This document shows, in pieces, positions 25,432-32,484 of a stretch of 64,000 bases of DNA; position 1 is the stretch's first letter; the number at the start of each line of letters is the position of its first letter. Position numbers and translations under genes: made by a program. Source of the DNA: Bacteroidia bacterium (GTDB taxonomy: Bacteria > Bacteroidota > Bacteroidia > CAIKAF01); the NCBI GenBank assembly GCA_016742095.1, contig JACVCJ010000002.1, positions 1-64,000 of the forward strand. Direction: 5' to 3'. The notes below the pieces were generated by a model, which was not told the DNA's origin, ran no database searches, and saw only the letters and a list, made by a program, of their open reading frames with translations.

Positions 25432-25783
25432 TTAAACGATATGTTTCCAGGAATTTGTTGTAATTGAACTCCCGTGTACGGCTCTGTACATTGAAAATAT
25501 CTATGATCACCCAGATAAATCCCACACAGCAGAGGTTGGTGAGGATCAGTTTCAGTACGCCGTTGGTGGTATCCCCCAGCATGAAACGGTCCACCCCGTA
25601 GGCTCCGGCCACGATGGAAAGAATAAGCAATGTGGTGGGATCTTTCAGTTCGATCGCCGAAAAATAAAAGATCTTATCTTCGGGGATGTTACTGAGCATA
25701 CTCTCGATCTCCGGTATGCGGTGGTCGGGGAATTTCTCCCGGTTTGTCATCAGGAATGACTGTATGTGCGCCTGCTTATCCAT
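25412..25783 (-). CDS. TM2 domain protein
   Basis: 123 aa with a soluble N-terminal helix (~50 residues) followed by the TM2 domain: two helices separated by the diagnostic GAYGVDRFMLGDT turn, then LCCVGFIWVIIDIFNV and a conserved NYNKFLETY tail. TM2 proteins are found across life without an agreed molecular role in bacteria. Overlaps the following DUF2752 gene. A close paralogue is at 25851-26189. Confidence 0.9.
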   Translation of the reverse strand: MDKQAHIQSFLMTNREKFPDHRIPEIESMLSNIPEDKIFYFSAIELKDPTTLLILSIVAGAYGVDRFMLGDTTNGVLKLILTNLCCVGFIWVIIDIFNVQSRTREFNYNKFLETYRLNGGDIQ

Positions 25784-25802
25784 AGGTCTACAAAGGTATT
25801 AA

Positions 25803-25833
25803 ATAAAAAAGCAGCCGCAAAAAAAGCGGCTGC
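25803..25833 (-). terminator. Rho-independent terminator after the TM2 gene at 25851
   Basis: On the minus strand GCAGCCGC, loop of seven T, GCGGCTGC, then TTTTTT (25810-25805): a perfect 8-bp stem with U-tract just beyond the stop at 25851. Confidence 0.85.
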
Positions 25834-25850
25834 CGGGCATAGTCAAAGTA

Positions 25851-26189
25851 TTATGCCAGTACTTCTTTCAGTTTGTTGTAGTTGAACTCTTTCGCACGTT
25901 TAGACGCAGAAAAAATATCAATAATGGCCCAGATACCGCAGCCACCTAATGTTAACAGCTTGGCAATACCAAGACCTGTCTGGCCCAGCATGAAACGGTC
26001 AACACCGTAAGCACCGGCGATCCAGGCGATTAACATCATAGTGGTACCATCTTTCAGGCTGATCGACTGGGCAGCGGCAGCTTTGTTCTCGTCCGCTTTC
26101 AGCAGTAAATCTTTCAGTTCGTTAACTCTCTCAGCAGGGAGTTTCTTGGCATTCTGTGCCAGCCATTGTTCTACTTGTTGTTGCTCCAT
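25851..26189 (-). CDS. TM2 domain protein
   Basis: 112 aa, paralogue of the gene at 25412-25783: soluble N-terminal helix (MEQQQVEQWLAQNAKKLP), SLKDGTTMMLIAWIAGAYGVDRFMLGQT, LGGCGIWAIIDIFSASK and the NYNKLKEVL tail. The shared soluble N-terminal helix and C-terminal tail suggest duplication. It ends in its own terminator and is therefore probably a separate transcript from the downstream pair. Function unknown. Confidence 0.9.
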   Translation of the reverse strand: MEQQQVEQWLAQNAKKLPAERVNELKDLLLKADENKAAAAQSISLKDGTTMMLIAWIAGAYGVDRFMLGQTGLGIAKLLTLGGCGIWAIIDIFSASKRAKEFNYNKLKEVLA

Positions 26190-26235
26190 AGGTTTTAATT
26201 ATTAAAATGCTTGGCACAAATAAGCGATAATTTTT

Positions 26236-26841
26236 TTAATTTCCCCAATTCTTTGCCATGAAGATTTTGTGAATGTTAAAAACTTTTTCGTCCAGGGTGG
26301 CCTCCTCGTCGTTCACAATAACGGTCCCGGCCCGCAATATCTTAGACTCTTCGCTCTCCTGGAGCGCCATCCGTTTTTCAACATCCCCGCGGCTTATACC
26401 GTCCCTGTTCATAACCCGGCGGATGCGTTCCTCCCGGTCGGCGGTCACCAGCAGCACATGGTCCATGGCCTTGTCCTGCCCTTTTTCGAACAGGATGGCC
26501 GCTTCATTTATTACGTACACGTGTAACCTGTGTTCTTCGCAAAAGAGGGCAAACTGTCTGCGCACCCAGGGATGAATGATGGCTTCCAGGCGGGCCAGCA
26601 GCTCCTCATCGCGAAACAGCTGCGCACGCAGGTATTCCCGGTCGATGTTGCCGTCAGGACCGTACGCAGCGGGGCCCAGCAGCTCCCGCACCGCTTTTTG
26701 CACCTCCGGATCGGCATAGGCTTTTTTACCGTATTCGTCGCTGTAAAAAACGGGGACGCCCAGTTTTTCAAAGATCCGGGCCACGGTGGTCTTACCGCTG
26801 CCGATACCTCCTGTAAGTCCTATGCGTGCCGGTCTATTCAT
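26236..26841 (-). CDS. coaE: Dephospho-CoA kinase
   Basis: 201 aa, the usual length. Walker A loop GLTGGIGSGKTTVA (residues ~9-22), the conserved D/Y region VFYSDEYGKKAY, AIIHPWVRR lid segment and the RVMNRDG(I) motif identify CoaE, which phosphorylates dephospho-CoA at the ribose 3' hydroxyl in the last step of coenzyme A synthesis. Its start overlaps the end of aroE by 8 nt, placing it last in the operon that begins with the TPR gene at 30828. Confidence 0.95.
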   Translation of the reverse strand: MNRPARIGLTGGIGSGKTTVARIFEKLGVPVFYSDEYGKKAYADPEVQKAVRELLGPAAYGPDGNIDREYLRAQLFRDEELLARLEAIIHPWVRRQFALFCEEHRLHVYVINEAAILFEKGQDKAMDHVLLVTADREERIRRVMNRDGISRGDVEKRMALQESEESKILRAGTVIVNDEEATLDEKVFNIHKIFMAKNWGN

Positions 26842-27592
26842 GTCGGTTCCAGATTTTCCAGGCGGCTTCGGCCTGTGCCTTCAGCATGGCGCTGCCGTTA
26901 ATGACGGTTGCCCCCGCCTCCTGCCCTTTCTGCAAAAATAAGGTCATTTCGGGATTATACACCAGGTCGTACAGTACATGCATGTGATCGAGCATTTCGT
27001 ATGCGATCGGCACACAGTTGTCCACATCGGGGTACTGCCCGAGGGGCGTGGTATTGATGAGCAGTTTTATGGAACGGATATGCTCCGGTTTCAGGTAGGA
27101 ATACGGCAATATGCGGTTTGGCCGGTCTTCTTCTCCCCGGCTGATGAAATAGTGATCGATGCCCATTTTACGCAGTACGTAGGCCACGGCTTTGGCCGCC
27201 CCGCCCGTACCGAAGATCAGCGCCGTATGATGGTACGAATCGATATGCGGCGCCAGGGTCTGCGAGAACCCGGCGATATCGGTGTTGTAGCCCGTCAGGA
27301 TGCGTTTTCCGTCGCGGTATTCAAAAGCGATTGTGTTTACGGCTCCGGCCTCGCGGGCTTCGGCGCTCAATTCGTCCAGGTAAGGAATAACCGCCTCCTT
27401 CCAGGGAATGGTCACATTCAGCCCGGCGATATCGGGGTATTGCTGCAGCAGCGCCGGAAAATCGCTGATCTGTTCCAGCGGGAACGCTTCGTAAACGGCG
27501 TCCTGTATACCTTCGCGGCTGAATTTAGCGGCAAAGTAAGCCGGTGAAAAACTGTGCCCCAGCGGATACCCGATCAGGCCGAAACGTCTCAT
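26834..27592 (-). CDS. aroE: Shikimate dehydrogenase
   Basis: 252 aa. The shikimate-binding N-terminal domain has SFSPAYF, NVTIPWKE (catalytic Lys) and NTDIAGF (catalytic Asp). The NADP-binding domain has FGTGGAAKAVAYVL. The C-terminus carries NTTPLGQYP, DLVYNP and GSAMLKAQAEAAWKIW. It reduces 3-dehydroshikimate in aromatic amino acid synthesis. The start codon overlaps the DedA stop by 1 nt (TAATG). Somewhat shorter than the E. coli enzyme but complete in motifs. Confidence 0.95.
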   Translation of the reverse strand: MRRFGLIGYPLGHSFSPAYFAAKFSREGIQDAVYEAFPLEQISDFPALLQQYPDIAGLNVTIPWKEAVIPYLDELSAEAREAGAVNTIAFEYRDGKRILTGYNTDIAGFSQTLAPHIDSYHHTALIFGTGGAAKAVAYVLRKMGIDHYFISRGEEDRPNRILPYSYLKPEHIRSIKLLINTTPLGQYPDVDNCVPIAYEMLDHMHVLYDLVYNPEMTLFLQKGQEAGATVINGSAMLKAQAEAAWKIWNRHE

Positions 27593-28248
27593 TACGCAGC
27601 GCTCTTTTTACCGAAATAGCCACGGACAAATTCAAAAATGATGGGCAGTACCGAAAGCCCGATGATACCCAGTACCACCAGCTCAAAATTCTCTTTTACA
27701 ATGGGAATGGTACCGAAAAAGTAACCCAGCAGCGTAATACCCACCACCCATATAAAACCTCCGATGAGGTTGTAGGAGATGAATTTACGGTAGTTCATGG
27801 TGCCGATACCCGCCACGAAGGGCGCAAACGTACGTACAATGGGTACAAAACGCGCCAGTATGATGGTCTTGGGCCCGTGCTTCTCGTAAAAAGCATGGGT
27901 CTTTTCCATGTATTTGGGTTTTACAAGGGGTTTGCCCCTGAATTTGAGCGAGAGTATCTTTTCGCCGAAGTATTTGCCGATGAGGTAGTTCACCGTATCG
28001 CCCAGGAAGGCGGCCACAAACAGCAGCACCAGCAGGTAGGCCAGGTTCAGCATACCGGCGGCGGCAAAACTGCCCGCTGCGAACAGCAGGGAATCTCCCG
28101 GCAGAAAGGGCCAGATAACCAGGCCGGTTTCCACGAAAATAATGGCAAAAAGGATCAGGTAGGTCCAGTTTTCGTACTTAAGGATTATGTCCCGCAGGTG
28201 ATCGTCCAGATGTAAGAAAAAATCCAGAAAGGTCTTTATAACTTCCAT
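27592..28248 (-). CDS. DedA family membrane protein
   Basis: 218 aa with the SNARE-associated/DedA core: FVETGLVIWPFLPGDSLLFAAG (re-entrant loop), GDTVNYLIGKYFG, and the conserved ARFVPIVRTFAPFVAGIGTM with YNLIGGFIWV. DedA proteins support membrane homeostasis, and some act as lipid flippases for undecaprenyl phosphate or phosphatidylethanolamine. It lies 8 nt after the rhodanese gene. Substrate cannot be assigned from sequence. Confidence 0.93.
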   Translation of the reverse strand: MEVIKTFLDFFLHLDDHLRDIILKYENWTYLILFAIIFVETGLVIWPFLPGDSLLFAAGSFAAAGMLNLAYLLVLLFVAAFLGDTVNYLIGKYFGEKILSLKFRGKPLVKPKYMEKTHAFYEKHGPKTIILARFVPIVRTFAPFVAGIGTMNYRKFISYNLIGGFIWVVGITLLGYFFGTIPIVKENFELVVLGIIGLSVLPIIFEFVRGYFGKKSAA

Positions 28249-28256
28249 GAGAACGC

Positions 28257-28574
28257 TTATAATACTTGTACCGAGGGATCGATCTGGCTTTTCCAGGCCA
28301 GCATGCCCCCCTGCAGGTTATACAGGTTATCGTAGCCCAGCTCGGAGGCCAGGTAACGCACAATATTGCCGCTGCGGCCGCCCGATTTGCAGTGGATCAC
28401 CACATCGCCCTCGCGGGGAATTTCATCGATACGCTGCAGCACTTCGCCCATGGGAATAGATACCCCGTCGATATTGCCGGTCTCGTATTCCATAGGTTCT
28501 CTTACATCGATCAATACGAACGATCTGCCGGAGTTTCTCCACTCGTTCAGTTCCTGTACGGTTAATTCACGCAT
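28257..28574 (-). CDS. Single-domain rhodanese
   Basis: 105 aa with the rhodanese fold: LIDVREPMEYETGNIDGVSIPMGEV, active-site loop HCKSGGRSG (Cys carries persulfide), and LQGGMLAWK near the C-terminus. It transfers sulfane sulfur to unknown acceptors. It sits 6 nt downstream of a phosphosulfolactate synthase that uses sulfite, so sulfur metabolism may be the common theme; this is inference from adjacency. Confidence 0.93.
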   Translation of the reverse strand: MRELTVQELNEWRNSGRSFVLIDVREPMEYETGNIDGVSIPMGEVLQRIDEIPREGDVVIHCKSGGRSGNIVRYLASELGYDNLYNLQGGMLAWKSQIDPSVQVL

Positions 28575-28580
28575 AAAATC

Positions 28581-29420
28581 TTATTCTTCTTCGGTTGGTT
28601 CTTCTTCCATTTCGGGTTCCACGCCCTCTTCGTTGAATTGCAGGTACTGCTTTTTAAGGCTTTCGGGCAGGTTCTCGAAGAAGGTATCTCCGCGCAGGCC
28701 CAGGCGCAGGGCTTCCAGCGAAATGATCTCGTCCGGGGCGATATTCCCCAGGTTCACATTGGCGCCGAGCAGTTTGATAAAATACACCTGTTGGGCTTTA
28801 TTGGGCGCTTCCCAGATGATCTTGTCGCCGTCTACGGCCGAAAGTATCTGGCGGATAAGCTGTACGTGCGGTTTACCACCCGGACGGTAAATACCTACCG
28901 TTCCGCTTTCGCGGGCTTCGGCAATTACCTTGTAGGCGCCGGCTTCCAGCTCCATCTGCATCAGTTTTTTCCATTTCTGCGGGGCAATGAAGATCCCGGA
29001 GTCCTTGGAACCTACTTCAGACAGCACGCGAAAATCGCGCGAGAGGTCCGAAATGTACTTGGCCTTTTCTTCGGCTTCCAGGTGAATACTGCCGTCGGAA
29101 ACCTCGGCCGTTTCGATCTTCAGCTTTTTCAGCAGCTTTTTGTAGTCGTTGAACTTGTCGCGTACCACGCAGGCCTCAAAAAAGGTCCCTCCCAGGTAGG
29201 GCTGCAGTCCGTGCTGCTTGTAAAACTGTATCTTGTCTTCCAGGCGCCCGGTAGCCATCGCGGTACCGAAGCCCAGTTTTACAAAGTCGATATGTTTCCC
29301 GGCCACTTCCACCATGTCTTCGGCGGCGCGTAATCCCAGTCCCTTGTCCATCACCATGGCCAGGCCGTTGGTGCGGGGTTTCTCGGGGCGTTCGGGCAAA
29401 TAAGGTAATTTAATTTTCAT
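28581..29420 (-). CDS. comA: Phosphosulfolactate synthase family (ComA-like)
   Basis: 279 aa, TIM barrel. Family marks include LPERPEKPRTNGLAMVMDKG, DFVKLGFGTA, GGTFFEACVV, SEVGSKD, and IWEAPNKAQQVYFI followed by NLGNIAP and LGLRGDTF. In methanogens the enzyme adds sulfite to phosphoenolpyruvate to make phosphosulfolactate for coenzyme M. Bacteroidetes do not make coenzyme M, so the product here is unknown, perhaps a sulfonate or sulfolactate pool. The acidic C-terminal tail (EEGVEPEMEEEPTEEE) is extra. It overlaps the end of the TPR gene by 11 nt. Confidence 0.9.
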   Translation of the reverse strand: MKIKLPYLPERPEKPRTNGLAMVMDKGLGLRAAEDMVEVAGKHIDFVKLGFGTAMATGRLEDKIQFYKQHGLQPYLGGTFFEACVVRDKFNDYKKLLKKLKIETAEVSDGSIHLEAEEKAKYISDLSRDFRVLSEVGSKDSGIFIAPQKWKKLMQMELEAGAYKVIAEARESGTVGIYRPGGKPHVQLIRQILSAVDGDKIIWEAPNKAQQVYFIKLLGANVNLGNIAPDEIISLEALRLGLRGDTFFENLPESLKKQYLQFNEEGVEPEMEEEPTEEE

Positions 29421-30828
29421 CGTTCAAGTTTCGATAGATAATATTCTGAATCGTTACATCATTCCGCAGCAAAGGAAAGAAATTTAACAATTCGGTTTCT
29501 GCAATTTTTGCATTTATCATAGCGGCATCGTCGATCAGCATGTATGCTCCCTGGCGATTGCCTTTCATGTACTCGTATGCGCCCCAGCGGTATTTCAGTT
29601 CGGCCGACTCGGGAATGTTCCGGCAGCCTTCGCGGATGATATCGATGGCCATGTCCAGGTCGTCCATCTGCACAAAAAGGTCCGAATAGTTCAGCCAGAG
29701 ATCGATCACGGCATTATCCAGCAGGGCGGCTTTTTCGTAAGCTTCCAGTGCTTCGGGATAGGCCCCTGCTTCTTTCTTGATATCGCCGAGGTACAGCAGG
29801 GCGTCCACGTTGTTGGGGTCCAGGCGCAGCGCCTTCAGCACATAGCCCAGGGCCTCGTCGATACTGCCCAGTTTGTAGATCACCACCCCGATACTGAGCC
29901 AGGCATCCGAAAAATTCGGGTCCAGCCGCGTGGAAAGGCGGTAGTAATGCAGCGCATCGTGCCATTCGGCCAGGTTCTCGTAACATTCGCCCAGCATGTA
30001 GCAGGAAGCGGCCGTCATCTTACTTTCGTCGTTCAGGTCCTTCAGCACCAGGATGGCTTCTTCGTACTTGCCCAGCCCCATCAGTATTTCGGCTTTCTGG
30101 TAAAAGGCTTCCGAAAAATTGGGGTCGATGACCATAGCAAAATCAAAGGCCTCGATGGCTTCGGTATTACGGTCGGCATCGGCCAGGGCCACGCCCATGT
30201 AAAACCAGGCCAGGTGATTGTACGGATCGCGGTCTACCTGTTTACGATAGATCGCAAGGGCTTTCTCCACTTCTTCCAGTACCTGGCAGGCAAAGAGTAT
30301 GTCCAGGTATATCAGGTCGTTATGCGGATTTACCTTAAGCGCTTTCTGCAGGTATTCCAGGGCTTTTTCGTATTCGGAATGGCTCAGGTATTCGCCGGCA
30401 ATGTCCATGAACACGTAATCGTGCTCTTCGCGGTCCATAAAAGGCAGGGCCTGCAGGTAACATTCCACGGCCTTTTCCATGTCGCCCTTGTCGGAATAGG
30501 CTTCGGCCAGCAGCAGGTACAGATCGGCATTACCCGGTTCTATCAACAGCAGCTTATCCAGAATATCTATGGCTTTTTCATACTTTTTGCGGCGCATGAG
30601 TATCTGCGCCTGGCGCATCTTCAGCTCACCGGAATACGGGTGTTGTTCCAATGCGATGCTAAGAACTTTTTCGGCCTTACTTACCTTATTCTTAGCATAA
30701 TAGTGATCGAAGATCTCCTCAAATTGCTCCAGATCAAAAAAAACGACCTTGTTTTCCCTGATCATGGTTTCGTATTGTTTCAATACGGAAGCAAACTGCT
30801 CTTCATTACGTTCAAACTCCTCGTTCAT
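29410..30828 (-). CDS. Tetratricopeptide repeat protein
   Basis: 472 aa from ATG 30828 (a TTG one codon upstream is less likely). It contains roughly eleven TPR units across nearly the whole length, e.g. EKAIDILDKLLLIEPGNADLY, KALEYLQKALKVNPHNDLIY, EALGYVLKALRLDPNNVDAL. No signal peptide or membrane helix is seen, so it is probably a cytoplasmic scaffold. It is the first gene of the six-gene operon ending with coaE. Family widespread in Bacteroidetes; partner unknown. Confidence 0.9.
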   Translation of the reverse strand: MNEEFERNEEQFASVLKQYETMIRENKVVFFDLEQFEEIFDHYYAKNKVSKAEKVLSIALEQHPYSGELKMRQAQILMRRKKYEKAIDILDKLLLIEPGNADLYLLLAEAYSDKGDMEKAVECYLQALPFMDREEHDYVFMDIAGEYLSHSEYEKALEYLQKALKVNPHNDLIYLDILFACQVLEEVEKALAIYRKQVDRDPYNHLAWFYMGVALADADRNTEAIEAFDFAMVIDPNFSEAFYQKAEILMGLGKYEEAILVLKDLNDESKMTAASCYMLGECYENLAEWHDALHYYRLSTRLDPNFSDAWLSIGVVIYKLGSIDEALGYVLKALRLDPNNVDALLYLGDIKKEAGAYPEALEAYEKAALLDNAVIDLWLNYSDLFVQMDDLDMAIDIIREGCRNIPESAELKYRWGAYEYMKGNRQGAYMLIDDAAMINAKIAETELLNFFPLLRNDVTIQNIIYRNLNDEN

Positions 30829-30974
30829 CAACTTGTCTTCCTCCGCAAAGATTTCTTAAAATATACTACAAAGTTATGAAAAAAGAAACCCCTTTTACAG
30901 CAGGACGGGGTAGTTTTAAACAGGCTATGAACATAAATTTTGTTATACGGCTTATGGGTGAACGCCTTGAATGA

Positions 30975-30982
30975 TACCTTTG
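30975..30982 (+). promoter_or_regulatory. -7 promoter element of glmM
   Basis: TACCTTTG matches TAnnTTTG and lies 43 nt upstream of the glmM ATG at 31026. A standard -33 TTTG at 19-21 nt is not obvious. The remainder of the 197-bp divergent gap shows no other feature. Confidence 0.55.
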
Positions 30983-31025
30983 CCCGGAGTTATTTATGAA
31001 AATTTAATTTTTACTAAAGAACAGG

Positions 31026-32420
31026 ATGACACTCATTAGATCGATCTCGGGCATACGTGGTACCATAGGCGGAAAACCCGACGAGAACCTGACGCCGCTC
31101 GACGTGGTAAAATTCACCTCTGCCTTTGCACAAATGCTTCAGAAAGAAGCCGGAACGCGTAAAATAAAAGTAGTGATCGGGCGCGACGGACGCATGAGCG
31201 GCCCCATGTTCCTGCAACTGGCCACACAGACCCTGGCCGGCTGTGGCGCCGACGTCATCAGCCTGGACCTGAGCACTACTCCATCGGTAGAAATGGCTGT
31301 GCCGCATTTCGGTGCCCGGGGAGGTATCATCCTCACCGCCAGCCATAATCCCAAAGAATGGAATGCGCTGAAGCTGCTGAATGCCCGGGGGGAATTTATT
31401 TCGGCCGCCCAGGGCGAAGAACTGCTGTCCATTGCCGCAGCGGAAGACTTCAGCTATGCCCCGGTGGACGAACTGGGACAGGTGACCCCTATCGAAGGCG
31501 GTTTTATCGCCGAACATATCGAAGCCATCCTGCAACTGCCCTATGTAGACCTGGAAGCCGTTCAGAAGGCGCATTTGCAGGTGGTGGTAGACGGCATCAA
31601 CTCTTCGGGCGCCATTGCCGTACCGCAGCTGCTGCACCGCATGGGCGTTAAGAACGTATCGGTACTGAACCCCGAGCCGCACGGCGATTTTGCGCATAAT
31701 CCCGAGCCCCTGCCCGCCCACCTCACGGATATTTCCGACAAGGTACAGCAAACCCGCGCCCATATGGGCATTGTGGTGGACCCCGATGTAGACCGCCTGG
31801 CCTTTGTGTGCGAAGACGGAACCATGTTCGGCGAGGAATATACCCTGGTGGCCGTGGCCGACCTGGTGCTGGAACACAAAGCCGGCAATACGGTATCAAA
31901 TATGTCGTCTACCCGCGCCCTGCGTGATATTACCGAAGCCCGCGGCGGTTCCTACAACGCCTCGGCCGTAGGCGAAGTGAACGTAGTGGAGCTGATGAAA
32001 AAAACACAGGCGGTGATCGGCGGGGAAGGCAACGGCGGCGTGATCCTGCCCGAACTGCATTACGGACGCGATGCCCTGGCCGGTATTGCCCTGTTCCTGA
32101 CCCTGTATGCCAAACGTCATCTGAAAATGAGCGCACTGCGCAACAGTTTCCCGGCGTACACCATTTCCAAGAACAAGATCGAGTTACAGGCCGGTATGGA
32201 CGTGGACGGACTGCTGGAGAAGATCCGCAGCCGCTACGCGGAGCAGCCCCACTCTACCGTGGACGGCGTTAAGATCGAATTCGGCAGGGAATGGGTACAC
32301 CTGCGTAAATCGAATACGGAACCCATTATCCGCATTTATTCGGAAAGTGAGCACGCACACAGCGCCGATGCCCTCGCACAGCGTTTTGTAACGGAACTGA
32401 AAGAACTGGCCGGACTCTGA
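31026..32420 (+). CDS. glmM: Phosphoglucosamine mutase
   Basis: 464 aa alpha-D-phosphohexomutase. The phosphoserine loop TASHNP has S106; the metal loop DPDVDRLAF lies near residue 245; the sugar-binding GEGNGGVI near 335; and the phosphate-binding loop RKSNTEPIIRIY near the C-terminus. It interconverts glucosamine-6- and -1-phosphate for UDP-GlcNAc, feeding peptidoglycan and lipid A. A phosphomannomutase/phosphoglucomutase specificity is the alternative. It is a single-gene transcript, with its own promoter and a strong terminator. Confidence 0.9.
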   Translation: MTLIRSISGIRGTIGGKPDENLTPLDVVKFTSAFAQMLQKEAGTRKIKVVIGRDGRMSGPMFLQLATQTLAGCGADVISLDLSTTPSVEMAVPHFGARGGIILTASHNPKEWNALKLLNARGEFISAAQGEELLSIAAAEDFSYAPVDELGQVTPIEGGFIAEHIEAILQLPYVDLEAVQKAHLQVVVDGINSSGAIAVPQLLHRMGVKNVSVLNPEPHGDFAHNPEPLPAHLTDISDKVQQTRAHMGIVVDPDVDRLAFVCEDGTMFGEEYTLVAVADLVLEHKAGNTVSNMSSTRALRDITEARGGSYNASAVGEVNVVELMKKTQAVIGGEGNGGVILPELHYGRDALAGIALFLTLYAKRHLKMSALRNSFPAYTISKNKIELQAGMDVDGLLEKIRSRYAEQPHSTVDGVKIEFGREWVHLRKSNTEPIIRIYSESEHAHSADALAQRFVTELKELAGL

Positions 32421-32440
32421 ATACCGGCTTGTACCGCATA

Positions 32441-32468
32441 AAAAAAGGCGCTCTGAGGCGCCTTTTTT
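32441..32468. terminator. Bidirectional terminator between glmM and S9 peptidase
   Basis: AAAAAAGGCGC-TCTGAG-GCGCCTTTTTT is a symmetric hairpin with A/T tracts on both sides. It lies between the convergent stops at 32420 and 32485 and can serve both. Confidence 0.9.
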
Positions 32469-32484
32469 CGTATATACATCTTTG

